Shown: piece after piece, positions 38,816 through 51,978 of the stretch
Position numbering within the stretch: position 1 is the stretch's first letter
How the letters are laid out: every line of letters begins with the position of its first letter
The notes under the pieces: model-generated
Databases searched by the model: none
The model's input: the letters and a program-made list of their open reading frames with translations, nothing else
What the model was told of the DNA's origin: nothing
DNA from: Streptomyces triticagri
Lineage (GTDB): Bacteria; Actinomycetota; Actinomycetes; Streptomycetales; Streptomycetaceae
DNA: 64,000 nt
Assembly: GCF_003429565.1 (NCBI RefSeq)
Contig: NZ_QUAK01000015.1
Span: forward strand, 1 to 64,000
Reading direction: 5' to 3'
Position numbers and translations under genes: made by a program

Positions 38816-40981
38816 GGGCGGCGAGGACGGCTCCTCGGGCTCGTCCTCGCTCTCGGCCGACGGCGAAGGCGGCAATTGCGGAGCGGTGTTCGAGGAGGCC
38901 GACTCCACCTCCGCCGCCGCGCCCGCCGCCAGGCGATTCGGTCGCTGCCACCCCCGGGCCCCCCGGGCCCGCAGCCACGCCGTCGTCTCGTCCGGCGGCA
39001 TCGCGGCCGCGACCAGCCAGCCCTGCACCGCGTCGCAGCCCAGATCCCGCAGCCGCTCCCAGGTCTCGTCGTCCTCGACGCCCTCGGCCACCACCAGGAG
39101 TCCGAGGGAATGCGCGAGGTCGACCGTGCAGCGCACGATCTCCGCGTCCTCGGTGTCGACGGCGAGCCGGGCGACGAACGACCGGTCGATCTTCAGCTCG
39201 CTGACCGGCAGCCGGCGCAGGTGGACCAGCGAGGAGTACCCCGTGCCGAAGTCGTCGAGGGACATCTTGACGCCGTGTCCGGTGAGCGCGGCGAGTGTGT
39301 CGGCCGCCCGCTGCGGGTCCTCGAGGAGCACATGCTCGGTGATCTCCAGCTGGAGCGCGCCCGCCGGGACGCCGTGCCGGGCGAGCCGCGCGGCGACCGC
39401 GCCGGCGAAGCCGGGGCTGTGCACGTCGCGCGGTGAGACGTTCACCGCGACCGGGACGTTCAGCCCCTTGGCCTGCCAGACCGCGACCTGGGCGAGGGCC
39501 GTCTCCAGGACGTACTCGGTGAGATGCGGCATCAGGCCGGACGACTCGGCGATCGCGATGAACTCGTCCGGCGGGACCTTGCCGCGCTCCGGATGCACCC
39601 AGCGCACCAGCGCCTCGAGGCCGGCCACCTGGCCGTCGAAGCGGACCTTTGGCTGGTAATGCAGCTCGACCTCGCCCGCATCCAGGGCACGCCGCAGGTC
39701 GCCGAGGAGTCCGAGCCGGTCGGGGGTGTTGGAGTCGCGCTTCGACTCGTAGACCTCGACGCCCGTACGGTCCCGCTTGGCCTGGTACATCGCGACGTCG
39801 GCCCGGCGCAGCAGCCCTTCCACGTCCGGCGCGTGGTCCGGGAAGACGGCGAGCCCGGCGCTGGCCTCCAGGACCAGGGTGAGGCCGTCCAGGTCGAGCG
39901 GGGAGCTGAGCTCGGCGGCCAGTGTGCGGGCGATGCGCTTGGCGCTGGTGGCCGAGTCGCAGGCGGGCAGCAGCACCGCGAACTCGTCGCCGCCGAGCCG
40001 GGCCGCCTCCGCGCCCTTCGGCAGAGCGTGGCGGAGCCGGTCGGCGATCTGCAACAGGAGCCTGTCACCGGCGAGATGACCGAGTGTGTCGTTCACCGAA
40101 CGGAATCGGTCGAGGTCGATCAGGACGAGCGCGGAGCGCGATCCGACCTGCTCCGCATCGTCGAGGGCCGTCCAGGCGCGCTCCAGGAGCCACTGCCGGT
40201 TGGGCAGTCCGGTGAGCGGGTCGCGCAGCTGCTCCTCGGCCCGCACCCGGGCCATCCACAATGTGGAGTCGAGCGCGATCAGCGGTACGGCGAAGAGCGG
40301 CAGGACCACCGGAAGGGCCACGGCGACCACGCAGATCAGCGGGGCGATGCCGAGCAGCGCGCCGCAGACGAGGGCCTGCCGGACCAGCGCGGTACGCGCC
40401 GCGGTGGGCAGTCCCACGGGATGCGGCGCGTGCACGCACCAGAGCAGCAGCCGGGTGGTCACCAGATAGGCGGCGGCGACCAGCGCTATCTCGGGGGCCG
40501 ACCAGAAGGTCCAGTCGATCGGTGACCACGGGGACTCCACCGAGGGCGCCTGGCCGAAGGCGCCGAGGACCAGTGCGCCCACGCCGATGCCCACGATGTC
40601 GACGGCGCCGTGCAGGACGCCCTGCCACCAGCGGTTGCGCCGGGCGGCGGCGACCAGGACGACCACGGTCAGACTGACCATGGCCGCGGGCACCCAGCCG
40701 TAGAGCAGCAGGACCGCGAGCGTGAGGGCGGCGCCCGAGCCGGTGCCGCCCCACCATCGTCCGCGTCCGAGGGCGACCAGGTGACCGACGATGACGCCGG
40801 TCAGCGCGGCCAGCGCCCAGCCCACCGTGGAGCCCGGGAACAGTGCGTGCTCCCCTATGAACGCCCGGGCGAAGCCCACGGCGAGCAGGGCGAGGGCCGC
40901 GGTCACGACGGTGCCGGGCAGGGCGCGCAGCGCGATGCGGCGCAGCCGAACTCCGGTGTCGGCGCTCTCGGTCGGTCCCAT
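38720..40981 (-). CDS. rmdB: RmdB-like membrane GGDEF-EAL c-di-GMP phosphodiesterase
   Basis: 753 residues from the ATG at 40981. About seven to eight membrane segments in the first 290 residues, then GGDEF (AARLGGDEFAVLLPA, without a recognisable RxxD I-site), then a complete EAL domain: AGLEALVRWVHPERG, NVSPRD, LQLEITEHVLLE, DDFGTGYSSLVHL, LKIDRSFV and VAEGVEDDETW. All metal ligands are present, so it should hydrolyse c-di-GMP. Size, layout and position between ligA and gatCAB match what I remember of RmdB (SCO5495), a phosphodiesterase needed for normal development in S. coelicolor. The C-terminal tail (PGPLPQALGSARAGGTPTSN) is encoded by a dispersed repeat. Confidence 0.85.
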   Translation of the reverse strand: MGPTESADTGVRLRRIALRALPGTVVTAALALLAVGFARAFIGEHALFPGSTVGWALAALTGVIVGHLVALGRGRWWGGTGSGAALTLAVLLLYGWVPAAMVSLTVVVLVAAARRNRWWQGVLHGAVDIVGIGVGALVLGAFGQAPSVESPWSPIDWTFWSAPEIALVAAAYLVTTRLLLWCVHAPHPVGLPTAARTALVRQALVCGALLGIAPLICVVAVALPVVLPLFAVPLIALDSTLWMARVRAEEQLRDPLTGLPNRQWLLERAWTALDDAEQVGSRSALVLIDLDRFRSVNDTLGHLAGDRLLLQIADRLRHALPKGAEAARLGGDEFAVLLPACDSATSAKRIARTLAAELSSPLDLDGLTLVLEASAGLAVFPDHAPDVEGLLRRADVAMYQAKRDRTGVEVYESKRDSNTPDRLGLLGDLRRALDAGEVELHYQPKVRFDGQVAGLEALVRWVHPERGKVPPDEFIAIAESSGLMPHLTEYVLETALAQVAVWQAKGLNVPVAVNVSPRDVHSPGFAGAVAARLARHGVPAGALQLEITEHVLLEDPQRAADTLAALTGHGVKMSLDDFGTGYSSLVHLRRLPVSELKIDRSFVARLAVDTEDAEIVRCTVDLAHSLGLLVVAEGVEDDETWERLRDLGCDAVQGWLVAAAMPPDETTAWLRARGARGWQRPNRLAAGAAAEVESASSNTAPQLPPSPSAESEDEPEEPSSPPATDSGLRPGPLPQALGSARAGGTPTSNAGGA

Positions 40982-41246
40982 TCCCGTCCCTCTCACGGCC
41001 GGCCGCCCCTGCCTGGTGGGCCGTGCCGGAAGTCAGCCGTGCACCGTGTCCGGGCCTTCCGCCTCCGCGCTCCGGTGGAGCGGGAGCCGGCCCCCGTCGC
41101 TCGAGGGGCCTGCGGGGCACGGCTTGCGCACCCCTCAACAGTAGGCTGCAGAAGGCCTCCACGGGCAGCGGTCGACCACGGTTGCCCGAATGCGACCCAG
41201 CCACCCGTATGCATCTGGTATGCGCCGAACGGGTGGCCTTCAACCG

Positions 41247-44436
<3,190 letters not shown>

Positions 44437-44440
<4 letters not shown>

Positions 44441-45135
44441 CGCGACCGCCGTCCCGGACGCACCGTCAGGTCGTGGACGGCGGCGTCGCGCGGCAGGTCG
44501 AGGGCGGTGAGGACGGTGGTGGCCACCGATTCCGGGTCGATCCAGTCGGCGGCGTCGTACTCCTTGCCCTCCTGCTGGTGCACCTTGAGCTGCATGGGGC
44601 TCGCGGTGCGGCCGGGGTAGACGGAGGTGACCCGGACTCCGTTCGCCTGCTCCTCCTGGCGCAGCGAGTCCGCGAGGGCCTTCAGACCGTGCTTGGAGGC
44701 GGCGTACGCGGACCAGCCGGCGCTCGCGCGGAGACCGGCGCCGGAGTTCACGAAGAGCACCTGCCCCTGGGAGAGGCGCAGTTGGGGCAGGAAGTGCCGG
44801 GTGAGTTCGGCCGGGGCGACCAGATTGACGTCCAGCTGGGCGCGCCAGACCTTCGGGGTCAGCTCGCCCACTTCGCCGAGGTCGACGATGCCGGCGATGT
44901 GCAGCAGGCTGTCGACCCGCTCGGGCACGGACTGGTGGGAGAACGCCCAGGAGAGCCGCTCCGGTTCGGCCAGGTCGCCGACGAGGGTGCGGGCGCCGGG
45001 CAGCTCCGCGGCCAGTTCCTTGGCCCGGCCGGCGTCCCGGGCGAGCAGGACCAGCTCGTCCCCGCGCGCGTGCAGCCGGCGGGCCACGGCCGCGCCGATG
45101 CCGGAACCCGCCCCGGTGATCACATGTGTAGCCAT
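44437..45135 (-). CDS. SDR-family short-chain dehydrogenase
   Basis: 232 residues from the ATG at 45135. Cofactor motif VITGAGSGIGAAVARRL, LLHIAGIVDLGE in place of NNAG, FVNSGAGLRA with the catalytic Ser, and YAASKHGLKALADSL with the Tyr/Lys pair. Its stop overlaps the start of the MetE-like gene by 4 bases, so they are translated together. The substrate is unknown; the genetic link may mean both act on the same metabolite. Confidence 0.9.
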
Positions 45136-45177
45136 GCGCACCATCGTCGCATCAGGCGGCGGCCCGTTATGCCGGCG

Positions 45178-45717
45178 TCACTGCAGGCCGGCGGACTCCT
45201 CCAGGTAGGCGAGGGCGGCCACGGGCTCCTCGGCGAAGAAGACGAGGTCGGTCAGCGGGAGCGGCAGGAAGCCCTCGGCGTCCATGCGCTGGAACTGCTC
45301 CTTGAGGCCGTCGTAGAAGCCCGCCGCGTTGAGCAGGACCACCGGCTTGGTGTGGTGGCCGTGCTTCTTGAGCTCGAGGATCTCGGTGGCCTCGTCCAGG
45401 GTGCCGGTACCGCCGACCATGACGACCACGGCGTCGGCCTTCTCCAGGAGCACCGCCTTGCGCTCCGCCAGGTCCCGTGCGACGACCATCTCGTCGGCGC
45501 CCGTACGGGCCTTGGCGCTGAGGAAGTCGACCGAGACACCGACGAGCCGGCCGCCCGACTCCTGCACTCCGTCCGCGACGACCTTCATCAGGCCCACGTC
45601 GGACCCGCCCCACACCAGGGTGTGACCGCCCCTGCCGAGCAGTTCGGCGAACTCCCGCGCGGGAGTGGTGTAACGGTCGTCGAGGTCGGCGGCGGATAGG
45701 AAGACACAGATGTTCAT
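45178..45717 (-). CDS. LOG-family (cytokinin phosphoribohydrolase-like) Rossmann protein
   Basis: 179 residues from the ATG at 45717; a GTG three codons upstream is also possible. MNICVFLSAADLDDRYTTPA, LVWGGSDVGLMKVVADG (the GGxxGLM motif) and VVMVGGTGTLDEATEILEL, which corresponds to the PGGxGTxxE signature with Val for Pro. LOG proteins cleave nucleoside 5'-monophosphates, releasing cytokinin bases or adenine. The Glu of the signature is present, so activity is possible. It lies 42 bases upstream of the SDR gene on the same strand. Confidence 0.8.
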   Translation of the reverse strand: MNICVFLSAADLDDRYTTPAREFAELLGRGGHTLVWGGSDVGLMKVVADGVQESGGRLVGVSVDFLSAKARTGADEMVVARDLAERKAVLLEKADAVVVMVGGTGTLDEATEILELKKHGHHTKPVVLLNAAGFYDGLKEQFQRMDAEGFLPLPLTDLVFFAEEPVAALAYLEESAGLQ

Positions 45718-45876
45718 GAGGGTCACGCTACGACGGGCCCTCACGCGCGCGTGAAGGGGTCGGAAGAACCCGCGCAGGGGTCGGAAGAACCGGCGCCGTC
45801 AGGGCGCTGTACGAGGTGGCGTCCCAGGACCTGGAGACGTGATTCCCGCAGCCGTGGCCCGATGGAGGACGGATTC

Positions 45877-46254
45877 GTGACCGAGGAACACCGCATCACG
45901 GTCGAACGCAGCACCAGGCGCATCACGGTGACCCGCGACGCGCGCGTGCTCGCCGACAGCTCACGCGCGCTGCTGCTGCACGAGACCGGCTACCCGGTGC
46001 GCTACTACCTGCCGCCGGAGGACGTCAGGACCGATCTGCTGTCACCGTCGACCACGCACACGTACTGCCCGTACAAGGGCACCGCCGCCTACTGGTCGCT
46101 GCCGGACGCCCCCGATCTGGCCTGGTACTACCCGGACCCGAAGCCGTCGGTGGCGGAGATCCGGCACCATGTGTGCTTCTACGAGGTCGATCCCGACGAC
46201 GCGCAGGACAACCCGCTGGACGCACAGGAGAACCCGCAGCACGACCCGCAGTAG
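45877..46254 (+). CDS. DUF427 domain protein
   Basis: 125 residues from a GTG at 45877, chosen because GGAGGA stands 6 bases before it (an ATG at 45862 would put this site inside the gene). It begins VTEEHRITVERSTRRITVTR and has the DUF427 signature ETGYPVRYYLPPEDV, TYCPYKGTAAYWSL and HVCFYEVDPDD. The fold is a small beta-barrel of unknown role. A repetitive Asp/Glu/Asn/Gln tail (about 112-125) is unconserved. It is divergent from the LOG-like gene, and the gap holds a short direct repeat (GGGTCGGAAGAACC). Confidence 0.85.
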   Translation: MTEEHRITVERSTRRITVTRDARVLADSSRALLLHETGYPVRYYLPPEDVRTDLLSPSTTHTYCPYKGTAAYWSLPDAPDLAWYYPDPKPSVAEIRHHVCFYEVDPDDAQDNPLDAQENPQHDPQ

Positions 46255-46311
46255 GCAGCGATTTTCCGCGCACACCGATGAGTTCGCCGGGGCACCGGAG
46301 TCTGCACCGGC

Positions 46312-47100
46312 ATGGAAGACATCTCTTTCGTGCACTCACCCGACGGCACACCCATCGCCCACCGGCGCACCGGGGACGGCCCGCCCGTGGTGATCGTCAG
46401 CGGCGCCCTGTGCACGGCCTCCGACGAGTCACCACTCGCCGACGAGCTGGCCGCGCAGGGGTTCACCGCGGTCGCGTACGACCGGCGCGGCCGCGGCGCG
46501 AGCGGCGACACCGGCCCGTACGCGGTGGCCAGGGAGGTCGAGGATCTGGCGGCGGTGATCGAGGCCGCGGGCGGCTCCGCGTTCGTGTACGGCACTTCCT
46601 CGGGTGCCGCGCTCGCCTTCGAGGCGGCCGCTGCCGGACTGCCGGTCACCGGGGTCGCCGGGTACGAGCCTCCGATGACGACCGACGATGACGGCACCCC
46701 GGGCCGCCTCGCGCACTCCGCCCGGCTGCAGGAGCTGATCGCGTCCGGCCGGCACGACGTCGCGGTGGCGCATTTCGTCTCGGGCACGGGAGCGCCCGCG
46801 GAGGTCATCGAGGAGCTGCGCGGCACCGAGGCCTGGGCGGGCTGGGTGGCCCTGGCCCCCAGCATCGGCTACGACTACGCGGTGCTCGGCGACAGCCTCG
46901 TCCCGGTGGACCGGATGGCCCGGATCACGGTGCCGCTGCTGGTGATGAACGGCACGAAGAGCTTCGACTTCATGGTCCCCGCCGCCGAGTTGATCGCACG
47001 GACCGCGCCCCGTGGCCGTCACCGGCTCCTCGAGGGCCAGACCCACGAGGTGGATCCTGCGGTCCTGGCGCCGGTCCTGTGTGAGTTCGCCCTGGGGTGA
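46312..47100 (+). CDS. Alpha/beta hydrolase
   Basis: 262 residues. The nucleophile elbow is VYGTSSGAALAFE (GxSxG), the early oxyanion strand PVVIVSGALC, the acid probably in LLVMNGTKSFDFMVPAA, and the His in LEGQTHEVDPAV. It lacks a lid long enough for a lipase and resembles small esterases often annotated as alpha/beta-fold hydrolases. It has no signal peptide. It is 57 bases after the DUF427 gene on the same strand and possibly co-transcribed. The substrate is unknown. Confidence 0.88.
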   Translation: MEDISFVHSPDGTPIAHRRTGDGPPVVIVSGALCTASDESPLADELAAQGFTAVAYDRRGRGASGDTGPYAVAREVEDLAAVIEAAGGSAFVYGTSSGAALAFEAAAAGLPVTGVAGYEPPMTTDDDGTPGRLAHSARLQELIASGRHDVAVAHFVSGTGAPAEVIEELRGTEAWAGWVALAPSIGYDYAVLGDSLVPVDRMARITVPLLVMNGTKSFDFMVPAAELIARTAPRGRHRLLEGQTHEVDPAVLAPVLCEFALG

Positions 47101-47135
47101 CCGTCGGGCCTGGTCCCGCCGTGTCCGCCGGTCGG

Positions 47136-48263
47136 TCAGACCGTCGCCGTCGCGCGCGTGGTCGACGCGATGGTGGCCGAGCCGACCACCCGGGTGCCGT
47201 CGTACAGGACGACCGCCTGCCCGGGCGCCACGCCCCGTACGGCCTCGGTGAAGGTCACGGACAGCTCGTCGCCGGCCGGCTCCACGCGGACCGGGGTCTC
47301 CTCGCCGTGCGCCCGCAGCTGCGCCGTGTACTCCCCTGCGGTGGCCGGCGCGGTCCCGCACCAACGGGGCTTGATCGCGGTCAGCGCGGTGACGTCCAGA
47401 GCCTCGAGGGGGCCGACCGTCACCGTGTTGTTCACCGGTGAGATGTCCAGGACGTAGCGGGGCTTGCCGTCCGGCGCCGGGGTGCCGATGCGCAGGCCCT
47501 TGCGCTGGCCGATGGTGAAGCCGTACGCGCCCTCGTGGGAGCCGAGACGGGTGCCCGACTCGTCGACGATGTCGCCCTCCGCGCGCCCGAGGCGGGAGGC
47601 GAGGAAGCCCTGGGTGTCGCCGTCGGCGATGAAGCAGATGTCGTGGCTGTCGGGCTTCTTGGCGACCGCGAGGCCACGCCGCTCGGCCTCCGCGCGGATC
47701 TCGTCCTTGGTGGTGACGGTGTCGCCGAGCGGGAAGAGGGCGTGCGCGAGCTGCCGCTCGTCCAGGACGCCGAGGACGTAGCTCTGGTCCTTGGCCATGT
47801 CGGAGGCGCGGTGCAGCTCCCTGTTGCCCTCGGAATCCACGGCCACGCGCGCGTAGTGCCCGGTGCACACGGCGTCGAATCCGAGCGCAAGGGCCTTGTC
47901 CAGGAGGGCGGCGAACTTGATCTTCTCGTTGCACCGCAGGCACGGATTGGGGGTGCGGCCGGCCTCGTACTCGGCGACGAAGTCCTCGACCACGTCCTCA
48001 CGGAAGCGCTCGGCGAGGTCCCAGACGTAGAACGGGATGCCGATCACATCGGCCGCGCGGCGGGCGTCGCGGGAGTCCTCGATCGTGCAACAGCCGCGGG
48101 CGCCGGTCCTGAAGGACTGCGGGTTCGCGGAGAGTGCGAGGTGGACTCCGGTGACGTCGTGTCCCGCCTCGGCGGCACGGGCGGCGGCGACGGCGGAGTC
48201 GACCCCTCCGGACATGGCGGCGAGGACACGGAGGCGGCGCGGGGGCGTGGCATCAGCAGTCAT
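47136..48263 (-). CDS. mnmA: tRNA-specific 2-thiouridylase
   Basis: 375 residues from the ATG at 48263, with GGAGGAG just before it. It puts sulfur at position 2 of U34 in Lys, Glu and Gln tRNAs, taking persulfide sulfur from a cysteine desulfurase. PP-loop [16 protein letters not shown], the catalytic Cys pair in [12 protein letters not shown] and [15 protein letters not shown], then [15 protein letters not shown] and the C-terminal beta-barrel ([20 protein letters not shown]). The probable sulfur donor gene lies 0.8 kb away on the same strand, separated by a divergent amidase gene. Confidence 0.95.
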   Translation of the reverse strand: MTADATPPRRLRVLAAMSGGVDSAVAAARAAEAGHDVTGVHLALSANPQSFRTGARGCCTIEDSRDARRAADVIGIPFYVWDLAERFREDVVEDFVAEYEAGRTPNPCLRCNEKIKFAALLDKALALGFDAVCTGHYARVAVDSEGNRELHRASDMAKDQSYVLGVLDERQLAHALFPLGDTVTTKDEIRAEAERRGLAVAKKPDSHDICFIADGDTQGFLASRLGRAEGDIVDESGTRLGSHEGAYGFTIGQRKGLRIGTPAPDGKPRYVLDISPVNNTVTVGPLEALDVTALTAIKPRWCGTAPATAGEYTAQLRAHGEETPVRVEPAGDELSVTFTEAVRGVAPGQAVVLYDGTRVVGSATIASTTRATATV

Positions 48264-48374
48264 AACTCCTCCAGAGTAGTCGGAACCATCCACTGCCCTT
48301 CGAGCGTTTTCGGTGTCCGTGGGCCCTGCAGGCACCACGCGGTGCGGGGAGGTACGGGGAGAGGTGTTGGTTTC

Positions 48375-49025
48375 ATGGCCGAGGAGGGCATCAGCCGGCG
48401 CAAGCTGCTGATCGGCGGCGGCGTGACCGTCGCCGCGGGCACGGCGGCGCTGGCGTACCGGGAGGAGCTGTCCCGGCTCTGGTGGCAGGTCCCGGGCATC
48501 GACAAGCAGCGCACGGAGGGCGAGGTCGACCAGCCGGGCGCCCAGTGGATCGCGGCGTCGCGGGCCAATCTGAGGTACGCGGACCGGCCCGCCGACTTTC
48601 CGATCGACCGCATCGTCGTGCATGTCACGGAGGGCAGCTTCGACACGGCGGTACGGGTGTTCCGCGATCCGATGCACGCGGCCGCCGCGCATTATGTGAT
48701 CCGGGCGAAGGACGGTCATGTGACCCAGATGGCCCGCGAGTTGGACGTCGCCTTCCACGCGGGGAACAGGGAGTACAACGAGCGCAGTATCGGCATCGAG
48801 CACGAGGGCTTCGTGGACAGGGAGTCGTCGTTCACGAAGGTCATGTACGAGGCGTCGGCCCGCCTGGCGGCGGACATCTGCGCGCGGTACGGGATACCCG
48901 TGGACCGCAAGCACATCATCGGCCACGACGAGGTGCCGCGGGCCACCCACACGGACCCCGGGAAGCACTGGGACTGGGACCGCTACATGAAGCTGGTCCG
49001 GGCGGCCGCGAAGCAGCAGGCCTGA
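48375..49025 (+). CDS. N-acetylmuramoyl-L-alanine amidase (amidase_2 type) with Tat-like signal
   Basis: 216 residues. The N-terminus [20 protein letters not shown] is a twin-arginine signal without an obvious lipobox. The amidase_2 zinc ligands are visible: His in [11 protein letters not shown], His in [22 protein letters not shown], and His/Asp in [16 protein letters not shown]. It should cleave the amide bond between MurNAc and the stem peptide outside the membrane, for recycling or growth. It lies between mnmA and the cysteine desulfurase gene on the opposite strand, converging with the latter and divergent from mnmA. Confidence 0.9.
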   Translation: MAEEGISRRKLLIGGGVTVAAGTAALAYREELSRLWWQVPGIDKQRTEGEVDQPGAQWIAASRANLRYADRPADFPIDRIVVHVTEGSFDTAVRVFRDPMHAAAAHYVIRAKDGHVTQMARELDVAFHAGNREYNERSIGIEHEGFVDRESSFTKVMYEASARLAADICARYGIPVDRKHIIGHDEVPRATHTDPGKHWDWDRYMKLVRAAAKQQA

Positions 49026-49040
49026 GGCCGGAGCCGCGGC

Positions 49041-50228
49041 TCAGCTCAGACCGGCGGCCCGCGCCCGCTCCACCGCGGGCCCGATCGCCTTGGCGACGGC
49101 CTTCACGTCCTCGTGGGTGGTGGTGTGGCCGAGCGAGAAGCGCAGCGTGCCGCGCGCGAGTTCGGGGTCGGTGCCGGTGGCGAGCAGCACATGGCTCGGC
49201 TGGGCCACACCGGCCGTGCACGCCGAGCCGGTGGAGCAGGCGATGCCCTGGGCGTCGAGCAGCAGCAGGAGCGAGTCGCCCTCGCAGCCGGGGAAGATGA
49301 AGTGCGCGTTCGCGGGCAGCCGGCCCGGGATGCCGTCGGGACCCGCCGGTGCCGGGTCGCCGCCGAGGATCGCGTCGGGCACGGCGGCCAGCACGGCGGT
49401 GACCAGTTCGTCGCGCAGCGCGCCGATCTCGCGGGCGAAGCGCTCCTGGTCCTGTGCGGCGAGCCGGGCCGCCACGGCGAACGAGGCGGCGGCGGGCACG
49501 TCCAGCGTCCCGGAGCGCACTTGTCGCTCCTGCCCGCCGCCGTGCAGCACGGGCACGGGCGCGTACTCGCGGCCGAGCAGCAGCGCGCCGATTCCGTACG
49601 GCCCACCGATCTTGTGCCCGCTGACCGCCATCGACGCGAGGCCCGAGGCGTCGAAGTCGACGGGGAGCTGGCCGAAGGCCTGCACGGCGTCGGAATGCAG
49701 CGGAATCTGGAACTCCGCGGCCACGTCCGCGAGTTCACGCACGGGCTGCACGGTGCCGATCTCGTTGTTGGCCCACATGACGGTGGCCAGCGCGACGTCG
49801 GCGGGGTTGCGGGCGATGGCCTCGCGCAGCGCCTCGGGGTGCACCCGCCCGTGGCCGTCGACGGGCAGGTACTCGACGGTGGCGCCCTCGTGCTCACCGA
49901 GCCAGTGCACGGCGTCGAGCACGGCATGGTGCTCGACGGGGCTGCACAGCACCCGCGTCCTGGCCGGATCCGCGTCCCGGCGCGACCAGAAGAGCCCCTT
50001 CACCGCGAGGTTGTCCGCCTCGGTGCCGCCCGAGGTGAGCACCACCTCGCTGGGCCGGGCACCGAGCGCCTCGGCGAGCGTCTCGCGGGCCTCCTCGACG
50101 GTGCGCCGTGCCTGCCGCCCCGCCGCGTGCAGCGAAGAGGCGTTGCCGACGACGGAGAGGTGCGCGGTCATCGCCTCGATGGCTTCGGGAAGCATCGGCG
50201 TGGTCGCGGCGTGGTCGAGATAGGCCAT
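49041..50228 (-). CDS. Cysteine desulfurase (NifS/IscS-like)
   Basis: 395 residues from the ATG at 50228. A PLP enzyme that removes sulfur from cysteine. [18 protein letters not shown] start, HHAVLD at the PLP-stacking His, PLP Lys206 in [11 protein letters not shown], and the catalytic Cys337 in [13 protein letters not shown]. It is of the group I NifS/IscS type, the kind that supplies sulfur to MnmA and iron-sulfur assembly. Since mnmA is close, tRNA thiolation is a likely use. No iscU or suf genes are adjacent. It ends 16 bases from the convergent amidase. Confidence 0.94.
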   Translation of the reverse strand: MAYLDHAATTPMLPEAIEAMTAHLSVVGNASSLHAAGRQARRTVEEARETLAEALGARPSEVVLTSGGTEADNLAVKGLFWSRRDADPARTRVLCSPVEHHAVLDAVHWLGEHEGATVEYLPVDGHGRVHPEALREAIARNPADVALATVMWANNEIGTVQPVRELADVAAEFQIPLHSDAVQAFGQLPVDFDASGLASMAVSGHKIGGPYGIGALLLGREYAPVPVLHGGGQERQVRSGTLDVPAAASFAVAARLAAQDQERFAREIGALRDELVTAVLAAVPDAILGGDPAPAGPDGIPGRLPANAHFIFPGCEGDSLLLLLDAQGIACSTGSACTAGVAQPSHVLLATGTDPELARGTLRFSLGHTTTHEDVKAVAKAIGPAVERARAAGLS

Positions 50229-50351
50229 GATGCCGTCGATTCTACGAGCCGCCGGAGGCCCCAACGCCCGGCGGTGGCACAGATACGGTGTCCGGCGAGC
50301 AGTGGAGAGCCACGGCCGGCCTGCACCGCACCCCTGGCCCCGCCCTCCGGT

Positions 50352-51212
50352 TCACCCCCGTGGCGCCCGGGCCAGCTGCCGGGACTGGGCGACGAGGCGG
50401 CCCGCGGTGTCCCAGACCTCGGCGTCCTCCTCCAGGAAGCCGCCCGCGAGATTGCGGGTGGTGATGGCGACGCGGAGCGGTCCGGGCGCGGGGCGGCAGC
50501 GGATGTGCACGGTCAGCTCGACCGTCGGCACCCAGCCCTTGATGCCGAGTTCGAAGGCGGTCGGCGGCAGGGCGTCCACCGCGAGCAGCAGCGACAGCGG
50601 GTCGGCGTCACGGCCGTCGGCCAGGCCGAACCAGGACCGCATCTCGCCCTTGCCGGAGGGCGCTCCGAGCGCCCAGCCGAGCGTCGCAGGGTCGAGTTTC
50701 AGCCAGAGCCGCTCGGTGATCGCGGAGCTGCCGGGCACCGGGGCCGGCCCGTCCTCGGGGCCGAAGCAGTGCTCGACGGGCGGGATGTCCGGCGGCGCGG
50801 CGCTGGTGCGCACCTCGTCCGGCAGTGCGTCGAGATCCCCGTACGAGGCGAGTACGCGGATCCGCTCGATCTCGCGGCCCTCCGCGTCGTACTGGAAGAG
50901 CGAGGCCTGGCCGGTGGACAGGGTGCGGCCGCCGCGGACGAGTTCGGTGCGCACCACCGCGGGCCCCGGCTGCGACGCGGTGAGGTAGTGCGCGGACACG
51001 GTGAACGGGTCGGAGTGCGGCAGCGCGTCGGAGAGGGCACGGCCGAGGACCGCGAGCAGATAGCCGCCGTTGACCGCGTTGATGATCGTCCAGCCCGCGG
51101 AGAGTTCGGCGTCGTAGACGCCGGGCTCGCGCCGCGTCACCGCGGTGTCGCGGTCGAACTCGCTGTCGCCGACGGCCGCGCGCGTGCCGCCCTGTGTCGT
51201 GCCCTGAGTCAT
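50352..51212 (-). CDS. Acyl-CoA thioesterase-like (TesB-type double hotdog) protein
   Basis: 286 residues from the ATG at 51212. The N-terminal hotdog reads ELSAGWTIINAVNGGYLLAVLGRAL, typical of actinobacterial thioesterase-family proteins; the second hotdog runs from about 160 to 280 (LLAVDALPPTAFELGIKGWVPTVELTVHIR). The TesB acid residue Asp is in SLLLAVDALPP. It probably hydrolyses acyl-CoAs in the cytosol, but many relatives are untested. The gap upstream is AT-rich and carries a 10-bp palindrome, so the gene has its own promoter. Confidence 0.85.
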   Translation of the reverse strand: MTQGTTQGGTRAAVGDSEFDRDTAVTRREPGVYDAELSAGWTIINAVNGGYLLAVLGRALSDALPHSDPFTVSAHYLTASQPGPAVVRTELVRGGRTLSTGQASLFQYDAEGREIERIRVLASYGDLDALPDEVRTSAAPPDIPPVEHCFGPEDGPAPVPGSSAITERLWLKLDPATLGWALGAPSGKGEMRSWFGLADGRDADPLSLLLAVDALPPTAFELGIKGWVPTVELTVHIRCRPAPGPLRVAITTRNLAGGFLEEDAEVWDTAGRLVAQSRQLARAPRG

Positions 51213-51230
51213 GTGCTGCACGGTACAACA

Positions 51231-51240
51231 AGTAATTACT
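51231..51240 (-). promoter_or_regulatory. AT-rich palindrome upstream of the thioesterase gene
   Basis: AGTAATTACT is a perfect 10-bp palindrome in an AT-rich island (about 51218-51258) of an otherwise GC-rich region, 19 bases before the start. It may overlap the promoter or be an operator. On the minus strand it follows TACCGCTC. Confidence 0.4.
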
Positions 51241-51279
51241 GAGCGGTAGCTTTATCCGGGAGGGTGCCGGGACGGCCGC

Positions 51280-51939
51280 TCACGCCTCGTCCGGCGTCGC
51301 CGACCTGCGGTTCCAGGCCCGCGGGGCCCGCCAGTGGAAGTGCATCGCGAGCATCCGCAGCGAGAAGGCGGTGATCACCGCGAGGCCGCTGGTCAGCGGA
51401 TTCAGGGCGTCGTAGCGCAGACACAGGGCGACCATGCCCGCGCCGACCATGGCCGGTACCGCGTACAGATCGCGGTCCCAGCGCAGCAGCGACGGCACCT
51501 CGTTGGCCAGCACATCGCGCAGCACGCCGCCACCGACGGCGGTGGCCAGGCCGAGGGTCGCGGACGCGGTGAGCCCGAGCCCGTACTCGTACGCCTTCAC
51601 GGTGCCCGTGACGCAGAAGAGGCCGAGCCCGGCGGCGTCGAAGGTGCTGACCGCCCGGTTGATCCGCGTCACCTCGGGATGCAGGAAGTACACGAGCGTG
51701 GCGGCCACGAGCGGGGTCACGAAGTAGGCCAGGTCCGTGAAGGCGGCCGGCGGCACCGCACCGATCACCAGGTCACGGAAGAGGCCGCCGCCCACCGAGG
51801 TCACGGTCGCGAGCACCGCGATGCCGAACACGTCGAAGTTCTTGCGTACGGCGAGCAGCGCTCCGGAGATCGCGAAGACGAAGATCCCCGCCACATCGAG
51901 CCCGTGCTGGACGGAGGGTGTGAAGAAGTCCTGGAACAC
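51280..51939 (-). CDS. TRIC/UPF0126-family membrane channel protein
   Basis: 219 residues from a GTG at 51939; an upstream extension to 52080 would run through the terminator. Seven membrane segments in two pseudo-repeats, each with the glycine-arginine signature: VTSVGGGLFRDLVIGAVPP and ATAVGGGVLRDVLANEVPS. The start reads VAGIFVFAISGALLAVRKNF. The family is the bacterial form of trimeric intracellular cation channels, thought to pass monovalent cations. It stands alone downstream of the large secreted protein's terminator. Physiological role unknown. Confidence 0.9.
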   Translation of the reverse strand: MFQDFFTPSVQHGLDVAGIFVFAISGALLAVRKNFDVFGIAVLATVTSVGGGLFRDLVIGAVPPAAFTDLAYFVTPLVAATLVYFLHPEVTRINRAVSTFDAAGLGLFCVTGTVKAYEYGLGLTASATLGLATAVGGGVLRDVLANEVPSLLRWDRDLYAVPAMVGAGMVALCLRYDALNPLTSGLAVITAFSLRMLAMHFHWRAPRAWNRRSATPDEA

Positions 51940-51978
51940 CCGGCCATTCTGCCGGGACCGGGCACGCGCCCAGAACCG

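Noticed and set aside
45757..45795. Direct repeat of GGGTCGGAAGAACC before the DUF427 gene
   Set aside because: It has two short copies only, with no palindrome or promoter context; too weak to report as a control site.
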